A stretch of DNA of 64,000 nucleotides from FEN-1279 sp964400285 (GCA_964400285.1 CAYNTK010000004.1:62001-126000); one strand, 5' to 3'. Shown: positions 52,597 to 61,522, counted from the stretch's first letter. The notes: generated by a model not told the origin, from the sequence alone. A program made the numbers and translations.

Positions 52597-53091
52597 TTAT
52601 TTATTCTTGTTTTCGCTTTTATTCTTATCCTTATTTTTATCTTTATTTTTGTTTTTTTCATTGTCAGATGTGCTTGTGCCGACTTTTATTACTTTTGTTT
52701 TTGTGCCGACTTTTCTTCCACCATCATAAAAAGTTATTGTCACTTTATGTTTCCCTTCTTCAGATGGAGCTGTAAGTTTATATAACACATCTTTACTTTC
52801 TCTCGGATTAAGTGTAAATTTTGAAGATGTCAAATTGTCTCTTGTTAATGTGAATGAACCATCTACACTGTAAGTAAAATTTCCACTATATTCCCATGCA
52901 TCTGTTTTTGATTTATTTGTTATGGTAACTACTATATCCGTTGAAGAACCATTCTCCATTGCTTTTGGTAAGTCGTTTATTTTCACTTTAATTTGTGCTT
53001 TGTTTTTATCTTTTGTGTCATCAACTTGTGCTTTTATATTTGTTAAAAGTATGATGGTAATTAAAATGAAAAGAATTTTTAAAGTTTTCAT
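52597..53091 (-). CDS. Exported Ig-like protein with charged tail
   Basis: The 164-residue protein begins with a signal peptide (to about 21), then one CARDB-like Ig domain (about 30-140: TDIVVTITNKSKTDAWEYSG; ESKDVLYKLTAPSEEGKHKV). The last 20 residues are a Lys/Asn/Asp low-complexity tail, encoded by simple repeats. It lies 29 bases upstream of the five-heme cytochrome gene on the same strand and may accompany it as an accessory or assembly factor; function is not known. Confidence 0.6.
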   Translation of the reverse strand: MKTLKILFILITIILLTNIKAQVDDTKDKNKAQIKVKINDLPKAMENGSSTDIVVTITNKSKTDAWEYSGNFTYSVDGSFTLTRDNLTSSKFTLNPRESKDVLYKLTAPSEEGKHKVTITFYDGGRKVGTKTKVIKVGTSTSDNEKNKNKDKNKDKNKSENKNK

Positions 53092-53486
53092 AATAAAATA
53101 TTTTTTAAAAATTATTAAATAATTGAATTAAGTTCGCAGTGTTTCCTCCGATTCGGTTTATAGTTTATTTTATTATAAAAATGATTAATAATCAATGACT
53201 AATTCTCTCCTTTTTCATTTCGGTTGAATTCAAAAAAGTGTGTAAACAGTTTTTTATAAATATTTAAGAATACGAATCCATAAAAAGAATTCAAACGAAA
53301 AGAGAACGACCACGCAGTTGTCAAACATTAGTCATACTCGATGTAGTCGGGGGGAGAAACTTTTTTTTAATAAATATGATTTTTAATTTACACGCTATTT
53401 TAAACCAGTTCATTTTTTTTAAATAAAAATAGAACTACAATTAACTTTTGTATTGGTAGTAAGTATAAAGAGAAGTATATATGTTT
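53092..53486. other. Intergenic region with dispersed repeat
   Basis: No gene is visible. It holds the second copy of the 65-bp element (53232-53296) and AT-rich sequence. A GTAGTCGGGGGGAG stretch near 53343-53356 stands out for its G-run but forms no obvious structure. Confidence 0.4.
53232..53296 (+). repeat. Dispersed 65-bp intergenic repeat, copy 2
   Basis: Partner of 45439-45502, same orientation, with about 55 of 65 identities. Both copies lie in long gene-free gaps beside divergent or terminating genes. Confidence 0.55.
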
Positions 53487-53882
53487 TTAATGTGTACTTG
53501 TAAACACTTCGAATTCCGGTGGATTTTGAATATGTTTTTTTACCGCACATAAATTTGCAGAATTTATTACAGCTTCTTTATACTTTTCAGGAAAGTCAGG
53601 AGGCAATTGTATATCGATTTTTATCGCTCCTATCATATGAGTGACTTCATCGAATTCCATTGTTTGTATAAGCTTAATCTTATCCGTTGGAATTCCTCGC
53701 TTCTCGCAAAAAACCTTAACGTATATTCCCGCACACGTCCCTATCGACGTCATAAATAAATCGAAAGGTGCAGGTGCAGTATTATCTCCTCCGTCTCTGA
53801 TTGACTGGTCGGTTTTTATAATATGTCCTTTGTAGTTTGCATTAACTTTTTTTCCGTCTTCAAAATAAATTTCCATTTGCAT
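53487..53882 (-). CDS. OsmC family peroxide reductase
   Basis: The 131-residue protein has the two catalytic cysteines of OsmC/Ohr proteins: Cys50 in MTSIGTCAGIYVK and Cys near 114 in ANLCAVKKH, with APAPFDLFM before the first. OsmC reduces organic hydroperoxides with thiols such as lipoyl groups. It stands alone at the edge of the oxygen-defence region. No signal peptide. Confidence 0.85.
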   Translation of the reverse strand: MQMEIYFEDGKKVNANYKGHIIKTDQSIRDGGDNTAPAPFDLFMTSIGTCAGIYVKVFCEKRGIPTDKIKLIQTMEFDEVTHMIGAIKIDIQLPPDFPEKYKEAVINSANLCAVKKHIQNPPEFEVFTSTH

Positions 53883-53951
53883 ATTTTTTCCCTTTTTTTA
53901 CAAAATTATATAAATATGTTGCTAATAACAAGTAATAAATTATTCCGAAAA

Positions 53952-54260
53952 TCATTTTATCCATTTTATTTCGTCGAGTCTTTTTATTTTATCCGATAAA
54001 ATTACCATTTGGACTTTATTCCTATCGAAGATTTTTTTTACTGGAACACCAAAATTTGATGAAAATACGGTTTTTACACCTGCTTTAACAAGAAATGAAG
54101 CGGCTTTCTTTCCAGAATTCTTACTTGCCATTTTCCCGGGATTTACTACGAATGAAGACTCTTTTTTAATAGGGTCATACAAGAAAAAATACTCACTTTT
54201 TCCAAAACATAACTCCAATAAAGATTTTTTGTTGTTTTCTTTTACGCTAATGGCAATCAT
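53952..54260 (-). CDS. NifX/NifB-like dinitrogenase-cofactor fold protein (first of three)
   Basis: The 102-residue protein has the ribonuclease H-like fold pattern of the NifX/NafY/NifB-C superfamily: MIAISVKENNKKSLLELCFG, FFLYDPIKKES, and KKAASFLVKAGVKTVFSSNFG. It binds iron-sulfur or iron-molybdenum clusters in nitrogen-fixers, but here no nif genes are close. It is in a minus-strand operon with a DUF134 regulator and a second NifX-like gene (12- and 2-base spacings). Such sets are found in ORP-type (orange protein) loci of anaerobes, whose role in division or redox is debated. Confidence 0.75.
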   Translation of the reverse strand: MIAISVKENNKKSLLELCFGKSEYFFLYDPIKKESSFVVNPGKMASKNSGKKAASFLVKAGVKTVFSSNFGVPVKKIFDRNKVQMVILSDKIKRLDEIKWIK

Positions 54261-54271
54261 ATTAAATTAAT

Positions 54272-54682
54272 TTATTCTTTATGGAATATTTTAACAAAAT
54301 TACTTGAACAAACCGGACAATTTTTACTAAATATATTTGTATCTGGAATATTAAATATTGAATTACATATTTCACATTTAAACCAGTTTTCTAAATAAAC
54401 CGAATTCCCTCCTTCTAATTTAAGAGTTTTAAGCTCTATAAGGCATTCTGCGATTTTTTTTCTCGCTCTTTCATAAATCCTTGTCACAGTTGGTCTTGAT
54501 ATGTGTAAAACTTTTGCAGCTTCCTGATGATTCATATTTTCGTAATCTATTAATTTGATTACTTCATACTCTTCGGAAAGTAATGTTGTGCTATCGTTTT
54601 TACTAATATTTATTCCCTTGGGAATAAACTCTATATTCCTTTGTGGTAATATTAAATTCCTTGGCTTTACAGGTCTTGCCAT
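54272..54682 (-). CDS. DUF134 (UPF0251) helix-turn-helix regulator
   Basis: The 136-residue DNA-binding protein opens with MARPVKPRNLILPQRNIEFI, has the helix-turn-helix MNHQEAAKVLHISRPTVTRI (about 62-81) of the DUF134 family, and ends with a zinc ribbon-like CEICNSIF...CPVCSSNF. It is sandwiched between two NifX-like genes, as is common for this family. It is the best candidate for binding the 32-bp palindrome upstream (55108-55139). Ligand, perhaps an iron-sulfur or redox signal, is unknown. Confidence 0.88.
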   Translation of the reverse strand: MARPVKPRNLILPQRNIEFIPKGINISKNDSTTLLSEEYEVIKLIDYENMNHQEAAKVLHISRPTVTRIYERARKKIAECLIELKTLKLEGGNSVYLENWFKCEICNSIFNIPDTNIFSKNCPVCSSNFVKIFHKE

Positions 54683-54684
54683 TA

Positions 54685-55083
54685 TTAATGATTATGCTCT
54701 TTACATTCCTTTTCAGGGTTACTTTTCAATTTACCTTCAACAAAAAGTTTTACTGCTTCTTGAGCATCCATCTCCTCTGTAAGAATAATTTGAACCCCGT
54801 TATTAAATAAATCCTCGACTAATCCAGGTCCACATTTTGAGCATATTAAATAACTACAATCTTTAAGACCATATATTATACCAGTATGTTTTCCTGAACC
54901 TGTATGTGTGTGATTATGATTCTTATGTTGATATTCACTAGTCTTATGCATTGTAAAGGAATTTATCCTCTTTTCAATGTTTACTATCTCTTTGTTTAGA
55001 ACTTCGAATACAATAAACATTTCACATCTGCCTACGTGACCTGTAAGCGTGATTCCGTCATCTGAAGCTACTGCTATTTTCAT
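54685..55083 (-). CDS. NifX/NifB-like protein with His-rich insertion (second of three)
   Basis: The 132-residue protein starts MKIAVASDDGITLTGHVGRC, the typical NifX-family opening, with a Cys-containing loop, and carries a His-rich insertion (HKNHNHTHTGSGKHTG, about 53-68) and YLICSKCGPGLVEDLFNNGV. The His and Cys suggest metal binding. First gene of the minus-strand operon, 2 bases before the DUF134 gene, and its upstream region is the 32-bp palindrome. Confidence 0.82.
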   Translation of the reverse strand: MKIAVASDDGITLTGHVGRCEMFIVFEVLNKEIVNIEKRINSFTMHKTSEYQHKNHNHTHTGSGKHTGIIYGLKDCSYLICSKCGPGLVEDLFNNGVQIILTEEMDAQEAVKLFVEGKLKSNPEKECKEHNH

Positions 55084-55107
55084 TTGTTTTTTAAATTTAA
55101 TTTATTT

Positions 55108-55139
55108 ATTTTGTTATGAACATATGTTCATAACAAAAT
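55108..55139. promoter_or_regulatory. Perfect 32-bp palindromic operator candidate
   Basis: Left half ATTTTGTTATGAACAT (55108-55123) is followed by its exact reverse complement ATGTTCATAACAAAAT (55124-55139). It lies in the 116-base spacer between the divergent NifX/DUF134 operon and cysK. A perfect symmetric site of this length implies a dimeric regulator controlling both directions, with DUF134 the nearest candidate. Confidence 0.75.
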
Positions 55140-55199
55140 TAAGTATAAAAATATTGCAAGTCAAGATATAAATTGATTTTTAAAATAAATTTTCAAAAA

Positions 55200-56174
55200 A
55201 TGTATCATAAAAATGTATTAGGTCTAATCGGAAATACTCCTCTCGTAAAAATTAATAATCTAACTAAAGGTATGAAAGCCACTGTGCTTGCTAAAATTGA
55301 ATTTTCGAATCCCGGTGGAAGTGTTAAGGATAGAGTAGGACTTGCTATGGTCGAAGATGCGGAAAAAAAGGGTTTATTAAAACCAGGTTCCACTATTGTG
55401 GAAGCAACGAGCGGAAACACAGGTATAGGTCTTGCTCTTGCAGGCAGGGTAAAAGGGTATAGAGTAATACTTGTGATGACGGATAAAATCGGTCAGGAAA
55501 AAAGAAATTATTTGAAAGCTCTTGGTGCTGAAGTTGTCATTGTTCCAAAAGAAGCAACGCCGGATTCTCCCGATTACTATAGAAACAAAGCAAAATCTCT
55601 GGCAAATGAAATTCCAAATGCAATTAACTTAAACCAGTATGCAAATCCTGCTAATCCTCAAACTCATTATGAAACAACAGGTGCTGAAATCTGGAGAGAT
55701 ACTGAAGGAAAAATTACTCACTTTGTTTGCGGAGTTGGAACTGCTGGAACTATTACAGGTGTATCGAAATATTTAAAAGAAAAAAATCCAAATATTAAAG
55801 TGATAGGAGCAGACCCCGTTGGTTCGAATTTTAAAATATTTTATGATACTGGTAAAATAGATGAGGTAAAACCCCACCTTATTGAAGGTCTTGGTACCGA
55901 TATTATACCTCCAATAACGGATTTTTCGTTCGTTGATGATATTGTTTATGTTAATGATAATGATTCGATTAATATGTGCCATCGCCTTGCAAAAGAAGAG
56001 GGAATTTTTGCAGGTGCTTCCTCTGGAACTGGAGCTTATGTTGCTCTTGATGTAGCAAAAAATCTTGACGAAAATAGTCTCGTTGTTTTTTTGATTTGTG
56101 ATACGGGAGAAAGATATCTCTCCAAATATCATAGCGATAAATGGTTAAAAGAAAATAATATTAATTTAATTTAA
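55200..56174 (+). CDS. cysK: Cysteine synthase (O-acetylserine sulfhydrylase)
   Basis: The 324-residue PLP enzyme makes cysteine from O-acetylserine and sulfide. Start ATG 55200 was chosen because MYHKNVLGLIGNTPLVKINN matches the family start; a TTG at 55173 adds nine residues. Seen: PLP Lys43 in NPGGSVKDR, VEATSGNTGIGLA, and GVGTAGTITGVSKYL. It is the first gene of a plus-strand operon with a third NifX-like protein (31 bases on). Supply of cysteine links it with iron-sulfur and thiol chemistry of the region. Confidence 0.92.
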   Translation: MYHKNVLGLIGNTPLVKINNLTKGMKATVLAKIEFSNPGGSVKDRVGLAMVEDAEKKGLLKPGSTIVEATSGNTGIGLALAGRVKGYRVILVMTDKIGQEKRNYLKALGAEVVIVPKEATPDSPDYYRNKAKSLANEIPNAINLNQYANPANPQTHYETTGAEIWRDTEGKITHFVCGVGTAGTITGVSKYLKEKNPNIKVIGADPVGSNFKIFYDTGKIDEVKPHLIEGLGTDIIPPITDFSFVDDIVYVNDNDSINMCHRLAKEEGIFAGASSGTGAYVALDVAKNLDENSLVVFLICDTGERYLSKYHSDKWLKENNINLI

Positions 56175-56205
56175 AAACTTTTTATAAAGAAATGGAGATT
56201 TAAAA

Positions 56206-56610
56206 ATGAAAATTGCAATCCCAACATATTCAGGCAAAGTCGATGACCATTTTGGTCACTGCGAATATTTTATGGTTTATACAGTAAATGATAATAAAGA
56301 AATAATTCACGAAGAATTGGTTACTTCACCAAATGGTTGTGGATGCAAATCCGATGTAGTCGAAAAATTAAAAAATATAGGTGTTAAGATTATGCTTGCT
56401 GGTAATATTGGAGGTGGAGCAGTAAATAAATTAAGCAGTAACGGAATTGCAGTCGTTAGAGGTTGCTCTGGTGATATAAAAATAGTTTTAAATGAATGGT
56501 TAAATGGTAATATTAAAGATAATGATGAATTGTGTAAAGAACACGAGCATCATCACGGACACGGTCATCATCATGAAAACGAACATCATCACGGCCACAA
56601 TCAGCAATAA
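56206..56610 (+). CDS. NifX/NifB-like protein with His-rich C-terminus (third of three)
   Basis: The 134-residue protein begins MKIAIPTYSGKVDDHFGHCE, the NifX-family opening with a metal-binding DHFGHC, and ends with a histidine-rich tail (HEHHHGHGHHHENEHHHGHN) that should bind divalent metals. GGAG precedes the ATG. It is paired with cysK upstream and a methyltransferase and cydAB downstream. Its tail differs from its two paralogues, so metal storage or delivery is a fair inference. Confidence 0.82.
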   Translation: MKIAIPTYSGKVDDHFGHCEYFMVYTVNDNKEIIHEELVTSPNGCGCKSDVVEKLKNIGVKIMLAGNIGGGAVNKLSSNGIAVVRGCSGDIKIVLNEWLNGNIKDNDELCKEHEHHHGHGHHHENEHHHGHNQQ

Positions 56611-56636
56611 TTAATTAAAATAATAGATTCAATTTA

Positions 56637-57278
56637 ATGTCTGAATTATTAAATCACTGGTACGACGGTTGGTTTTATGACAGATTTATCGCACCAAATC
56701 AAGATAAAGCATTCGAAAAAATTAAAAATTTCATTACGAAAGGTTCGTCGGTACTGGATGCCGGATGCGGGACAGGCAGATTGTGTTATCAACTGAATGA
56801 TAGGTGTAATAAAATCGATGGCGTAGATGCATCCGAAAAAAATATTATTGTTGCAAAGAAAAGCTTTAATGAAAAATTGCATAGTAAAATTAATTTTTAT
56901 CATTGTGATATTAAAAATTTTCTTGAAGTGTATAAAAATAAATACGATTTTGCTATTCTCTCTTATGTAATTCACGAAATAAATGAAAATAAAAGGGAAA
57001 ATATTCTTCGGCTTCTTTCTTTATATGCTGATAAAATTATAATAGTTGATTATCTTTCACCTCATCCGAAAAGTTTTATCGGTCTTATAAATAGAATAGT
57101 TGAATTTTTAGCTGGAAAGAATCATAACAGAAATTTTAAATCTTATTTGAAAAATAATGGGCTATTAGGATTATCGAAAAAAGCAGGACTGGAAATTATC
57201 GACGAAATCAAAAACGAACCGAAAACATCTCATATTGCAGTGTTTAGTAAAATGAAAAATTATAAAAACATTAAATAG
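56637..57278 (+). CDS. Class I SAM-dependent methyltransferase
   Basis: The 213-residue protein has the Rossmann-type AdoMet motif VLDAGCGTGRLCYQL and IDGVDASEKNI, then YHCDIKNF and FAILSYVIHEI. The substrate is unknown. It is 7 bases upstream of cydA, so it is probably co-expressed with the oxidase; a role in quinone or heme metabolism is possible but unsupported. Confidence 0.8.
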   Translation: MSELLNHWYDGWFYDRFIAPNQDKAFEKIKNFITKGSSVLDAGCGTGRLCYQLNDRCNKIDGVDASEKNIIVAKKSFNEKLHSKINFYHCDIKNFLEVYKNKYDFAILSYVIHEINENKRENILRLLSLYADKIIIVDYLSPHPKSFIGLINRIVEFLAGKNHNRNFKSYLKNNGLLGLSKKAGLEIIDEIKNEPKTSHIAVFSKMKNYKNIK

Positions 57279-57285
57279 ATTTTAA

Positions 57286-58656
57286 ATGGATACTGAACTT
57301 TTAGCTCGAATACAATTTGCCTTCACAGTAGGGTTTCATTACATATATCCTCCGATAAGCATCGGTCTCGGTGTGTTACTTGTGATAATGGAAGGTATGT
57401 ACCTAAAAACTAAAAACAAAATTTATGAAAACATAACGCGATTTTGGATAAAGATTTTTGCTTTGGTATTTGCAATGGGAGTTGCAACGGGAATAGTAAT
57501 GGAATTTGAATTTGGAACAAACTGGGCAACTTATTCTCGTTTTGTTGGAGACGTTTTCGGTAGTGCTCTTGCTGCCGAAGGTGTTTTTGCATTCTTCCTC
57601 GAATCGGGTTTTCTGGCTATTCTTGTTTTTGGTTGGAATAGAGTTTCTTCAAAAATGCATTTTTTCTCTACTATAATGGTTTCTTTTGGTTCGATGTTGA
57701 GTGCGGTTTGGATAATAGTTGCAAATTCTTGGCAGCAAACTCCCGCTGGTTATCATCTTGTTAATAATGCAGGAGTTTATCGTGCTGAAATAACTGATTT
57801 CTGGGCTATGGTTTTTAACCCTTCTACTATTGATAGGTTAACGCATACTTTATCGGGTGCATGGCTTACTGGTGCCTTTTTTGTTTTAAGTGTCTCAGCG
57901 TTTTACATTTTAAAAAATAGGCATCTTGATTTTGCAAAAAAGTCGATTAAGATTGCTCTTTCGCTTGCCCTTTTTGCCTCTCTATTTCAATTGTTTACCG
58001 GTCATCAAAGTGCATCCGAATTAAGCGATACTCAACCAGCGAAATTAGCTGCATTCGAGGGGCATTTTAATACTTCACCTGCTCCGCTTTACCTATTCGG
58101 TTGGGTAAATGAGAAAGAACAAAAGGTAAATGTCGGTATTGCTATCCCGGGTCTTTTAAGTTATCTTGTTTATGGTGATTCTCAAAAACCCTTAACTGGT
58201 TTGAATGAATTTAAACCTGAAGATAGACCTCCAGTTAATATTGTTTTTCAGAGTTATCATTTAATGGTTGCTATTGGATTTGCCTTGATTGGTTTAAGTA
58301 TTGTTTCATTGTTACTTTTAAGAAAAGAAAGTCTATTTAAAAATAAACTCATTTTAAAAATTCTTGTAATATCTGTGTTCTTACCTCATCTTGCCAATCA
58401 ACTCGGCTGGATTTCAGCTGAAATTGGAAGACAACCTTGGATTGTTTATGGATTATTACGAACTAAAGATGCATTGTCTAAATCTGTCAGTTCTGGTGAG
58501 GTTTTATTTTCTCTTATTTTATTCCTGCTAATTTATGTTTTACTTTTTATTTTATTTTTATATCTACTCGATAGAAAAATAAAACACGGTCCCGATGATA
58601 TAACTGAAAAAGATGCTGTGTACATAGAACAAAAAGCAATTTTTAAAAACCAATAA
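57286..58656 (+). CDS. cydA: Cytochrome bd ubiquinol oxidase subunit I
   Basis: The 456-residue membrane protein has nine helices and the heme ligands: His18 in VGFHYIYP (heme b595), the conserved GFGxxxGxxMEFEFG-like GVATGIVMEFEFGTNW, and GRQPWIVYG. The Q-loop is of the short type, so it belongs to the CIO-like/short-Q-loop branch. It reduces oxygen to water from quinol with high affinity, a typical oxygen-scavenging enzyme of microaerophiles. It is followed by cydB after 15 bases. Confidence 0.93.
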   Translation: MDTELLARIQFAFTVGFHYIYPPISIGLGVLLVIMEGMYLKTKNKIYENITRFWIKIFALVFAMGVATGIVMEFEFGTNWATYSRFVGDVFGSALAAEGVFAFFLESGFLAILVFGWNRVSSKMHFFSTIMVSFGSMLSAVWIIVANSWQQTPAGYHLVNNAGVYRAEITDFWAMVFNPSTIDRLTHTLSGAWLTGAFFVLSVSAFYILKNRHLDFAKKSIKIALSLALFASLFQLFTGHQSASELSDTQPAKLAAFEGHFNTSPAPLYLFGWVNEKEQKVNVGIAIPGLLSYLVYGDSQKPLTGLNEFKPEDRPPVNIVFQSYHLMVAIGFALIGLSIVSLLLLRKESLFKNKLILKILVISVFLPHLANQLGWISAEIGRQPWIVYGLLRTKDALSKSVSSGEVLFSLILFLLIYVLLFILFLYLLDRKIKHGPDDITEKDAVYIEQKAIFKNQ

Positions 58657-58671
58657 ACAATTTTTCAAACT

Positions 58672-59688
58672 ATGGATTTAAATATAATTTGGTTTATACT
58701 TGTAGGAATTTTATTAACGGGTTATGCAATCCTTGATGGCTTCGATTTAGGTGTTGGTGCTTTGCACCTGCTTACTAAAAAAGATGAAGACAGGAGAATT
58801 GTTATAAATTCGATTGGTCCAGTATGGGATGGAAATGAAGTATGGCTGGTTACTGCTGGTGGAGCACTTTTCGCGGCATTCCCTGAAGTCTATGCAACTG
58901 TTTTCTCTGGTTTCTATATTGCTTTTATGTTGTTGTTGTTTGTACTCATCTTTAGAGCCGTTTCTATCGAATTTAGAAGTAAACAAAAAAGCGAACGATG
59001 GAGAGCTTCTTGGGATATCGCTTTTAGTTTATCGAGTATTATTATTGCTTTGCTAATGGGTGTTGCTCTCGGTAATATTATTACAGGAATTCCCCTTGGA
59101 AGCGATAAAGAATTTGTCGGTTCATTTATCGGATTATTAAAACCTTTTCCGATTTTAATCGGTATTACTACTGTTGTTCTTTTTATGATGCACGGAGCAA
59201 TTTATCTTGTTATGAAAACCGAAGGAGAATTGCAACTGAAAGTTAAAACTTGGGTAAATAATACTATTATATTTTTTGTGATTTGCTTTGTTACTGCTAC
59301 AATGGCTACACTGATTTATTATCCCGGAATGGTCACTCACTTCAAAGAGCAACCTGCATTTTTCTTAATAGCAATTTTAAATATGCTTGCAATAGCAAAT
59401 ATTCCTAGAGAAATACATCACGGTAGGGAATTCAGGGCCTTCCTTTCTTCATCTGCCAGCATTGCATTGCTTTTGGTATTATTTGCAATCGGTATTTTCC
59501 CTAACATAGTTTTATCTAATCCATTACCGGAAAATAGCTTGAACATTTACAACGCTGCTTCATCTCAAAAGACATTGAATATTATGCTTATCATTGCTCT
59601 AATAGGTATGCCATTCGTGATTGCTTATACCGTTATTATTTATAAAGTATATAAAGGTAAAGTTAAACTCGACGAAATGAGTTATTAA
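58672..59688 (+). CDS. cydB: Cytochrome bd ubiquinol oxidase subunit II
   Basis: The 338-residue membrane protein has the CydB signature near the N terminus (GYAILDGFDLGVGALHLL) and GPVWDGNEVWLVTAGGALFA, followed by eight or nine helices. It forms the oxidase with CydA. No cydX or cydDC is seen in the window. It is followed by a spacer with a palindrome before the Fur-like gene. Confidence 0.93.
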   Translation: MDLNIIWFILVGILLTGYAILDGFDLGVGALHLLTKKDEDRRIVINSIGPVWDGNEVWLVTAGGALFAAFPEVYATVFSGFYIAFMLLLFVLIFRAVSIEFRSKQKSERWRASWDIAFSLSSIIIALLMGVALGNIITGIPLGSDKEFVGSFIGLLKPFPILIGITTVVLFMMHGAIYLVMKTEGELQLKVKTWVNNTIIFFVICFVTATMATLIYYPGMVTHFKEQPAFFLIAILNMLAIANIPREIHHGREFRAFLSSSASIALLLVLFAIGIFPNIVLSNPLPENSLNIYNAASSQKTLNIMLIIALIGMPFVIAYTVIIYKVYKGKVKLDEMSY

Positions 59689-59770
59689 TTTTTTTTATTC
59701 TTACAAAAGACTCTTCCCGTTTTATTTTTATATGCTTAATTAATTAGGAACTTTATTTAAAATATATTAG

Positions 59771-59784
59771 TTCTTAATTAAGAA
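59771..59784. promoter_or_regulatory. PerR/Fur-like operator candidate
   Basis: TTCTTAATTAAGAA is a perfect 14-base palindrome, part of a longer AT-rich symmetric region, 27 bases upstream of the Fur-family gene. A Per-box-like self-regulatory site is likely. Confidence 0.45.
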
Positions 59785-59810
59785 TTATTCTTATTTAATA
59801 ATTGTATTAA

Positions 59811-60230
59811 ATGGACATAAACATTTATAAAAATAAATTAATCGAGAGCAAATTAAAAGTAACGCCTCAGAGACTTGCGGTTTTGGAGGCAATTCTGAAA
59901 TTAAATAATCATCCTACTGCTGAAAATATAATTGATTTTATCCGAAAAGCTCATCCTAATATTGCCACAGGAACTGTGTATCAGGTTTTAGATGTACTAA
60001 CCGAAAAAAATATTATTAAAAGAGTAAAAACCGATAAAGATGTGATGAGGTATGATGGTATTATGGATAAGCACCACCATTTATATTGTGCCGAATCGGA
60101 TAGAATCGAAGATTTTTTTGATGAGAAATTAAATAGTTTGATAGAAAATTATTTTAAAAAGAAAAAAATTCCTAACTTTAAGATAAATGATATCAAATTA
60201 CAAATAATAGGAAAATTTACAAAAAAATAA
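59811..60230 (+). CDS. Fur-family regulator, PerR-like
   Basis: The 139-residue protein has the winged-helix opening LKVTPQRLAVLEAILKLNNHPTAENI, the linker GTVYQVLDVLTEKNII, and the metal-site KHHHLYCAESDRIEDFFDE. There is no C-terminal CxxC zinc pair, and the two His before LYC are as in PerR-like proteins. It would sense peroxide through iron. It precedes a ferritin-like and a peroxiredoxin gene, a classical peroxide regulon. Confidence 0.88.
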   Translation: MDINIYKNKLIESKLKVTPQRLAVLEAILKLNNHPTAENIIDFIRKAHPNIATGTVYQVLDVLTEKNIIKRVKTDKDVMRYDGIMDKHHHLYCAESDRIEDFFDEKLNSLIENYFKKKKIPNFKINDIKLQIIGKFTKK

Positions 60231-60264
60231 ATTATTTACTAAGTAAAAAACAAAGGATTATAAT

Positions 60265-60771
60265 ATGAAACAAAAAAGTATCGAGCTTTTAAATAAAGCT
60301 GTAGCAGATGAACTGACCGCAGTTCATCAATATATGTATTTTCATTTTCACTGTGATGACCAAGGGTATTTGTTATTAGCTGGGCTTTTTAAAAGAACTG
60401 CTATCGAGGAAATGCTCCACATAGAAAAACTTGCCGAAAGAATTATCTTTCTAAAAGGGGAAGTTGAGCTGAAAGCTTCGGGTGAAGTGAAGAAAATACA
60501 CGACGCAAAAGAAATGCTGAAGCTGGCAAGTGAAATGGAAACAAGCAGTGTTAATGATTACAATAAATGGGCAAATGAATGTGCCCAAAATGCAGATTCT
60601 GCATCGAAAAAGATTTTTGAATTGCTTGTGGAAGATGAAGAGCGACATTTTGACCAGTTCGACAAAGAAACTGAAAATATAGCGAAGTTTGGAGATAACT
60701 ATCTCGCTCTGCAATCGATGGAAAACAGTAAAAATGTAGCCACAAGATTAACACAACAGGGACAACAATAA
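60265..60771 (+). CDS. Ferritin-like/bacterioferritin-type protein
   Basis: The 168-residue protein is a four-helix ferritin-like with the diiron motifs: Glu in ADELTAVHQYMYFHFH, EEMLHIEKLAERI (E-x-x-H), ASEMETSSVNDYN and EDEERHFDQFDKE (E-x-x-H). It stores iron or detoxifies peroxide. AAGGA precedes the start. Encoded 34 bases after the Fur-like gene and before the peroxiredoxin; it belongs to the same operon. Whether it binds heme (true bacterioferritin) cannot be told. Confidence 0.85.
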   Translation: MKQKSIELLNKAVADELTAVHQYMYFHFHCDDQGYLLLAGLFKRTAIEEMLHIEKLAERIIFLKGEVELKASGEVKKIHDAKEMLKLASEMETSSVNDYNKWANECAQNADSASKKIFELLVEDEERHFDQFDKETENIAKFGDNYLALQSMENSKNVATRLTQQGQQ

Positions 60772-60801
60772 ATTTTTTTATTAACTAAAAACAAAAATAA
60801 T

Positions 60802-61512
60802 ATGGAACAAGAGCAAATAATAGCAATGCCGAGAATAGGTGATAAAGCACCTGAATTCAAGGCAGTTACAACTCAAGGGGAAATTAATTTCCCTTCACAA
60901 TATAAAGGAAGCTGGGTAATACTATTCAGTCATCCGGCTGATTTCACACCCGTCTGCACATCTGAATTTATGACTTTTGCAAAATTGGAAGAAAAGTTTG
61001 CGGAAGCGAATTGTAAATTAGTCGGACTATCGGTTGATGGTTTATATAGCCATATAGCTTGGCTTAGAACTATTAAAGAAAAAATCGAATATAAGGGAAT
61101 GAAAGATATCGAAGTAAAATTTCCGTTGATTGAAGATATTACTATGGAAGTTGCGAAAAAATACGGAATGATACAACCCGGTGAAAGTAATACAAAAGCA
61201 GTAAGGGCTGTATTTTTCATTGACCCCAAAGGAATAATTAGGGCAATAATTTATTATCCGTTAAGTTTGGGACGTAATTTCGATGAATTGTATAGAGCAC
61301 TGATTGCAATGCAGGCGGCTGATGAATTTTCGATTGCTACCCCTGCAGACTGGCAACCTGGTGATGACGTAATCGTTCCACCGGCTGGCTCGTGCGGTGT
61401 TGCAAAAGACAGAATGGATGGGAAAGAAGATTTGAAATGCTACGACTGGTTTTTCTGTACCAAAAAAATCGATAAGGATACAATTCTTAAAAAAGTCTTA
61501 AAGAAAAAGTAA
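60802..61512 (+). CDS. Peroxiredoxin (Prx6/AhpC-like)
   Basis: The 236-residue enzyme has the peroxidatic Cys52 in HPADFTPVCTSEFM, and the length and the C-terminal domain with YDWFFCTKK fit the Prx6 subgroup of archaea and anaerobes. A further pair of cysteines, in AGSCGVAKD and DLKCYDWFFC, may act as resolving residues. It removes hydrogen peroxide and alkyl peroxides. Last gene of the peroxide operon; terminator at 61523-61554. Confidence 0.9.
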   Translation: MEQEQIIAMPRIGDKAPEFKAVTTQGEINFPSQYKGSWVILFSHPADFTPVCTSEFMTFAKLEEKFAEANCKLVGLSVDGLYSHIAWLRTIKEKIEYKGMKDIEVKFPLIEDITMEVAKKYGMIQPGESNTKAVRAVFFIDPKGIIRAIIYYPLSLGRNFDELYRALIAMQAADEFSIATPADWQPGDDVIVPPAGSCGVAKDRMDGKEDLKCYDWFFCTKKIDKDTILKKVLKKK

Positions 61513-61522
61513 TATATATTAG

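Noticed and set aside
53952..56610. Nitrogen fixation locus suggested by three NifX-like genes
   Set aside because: No nifHDK, nifB radical SAM domain or nifE/N is present; the neighbours are redox and sulfur genes.
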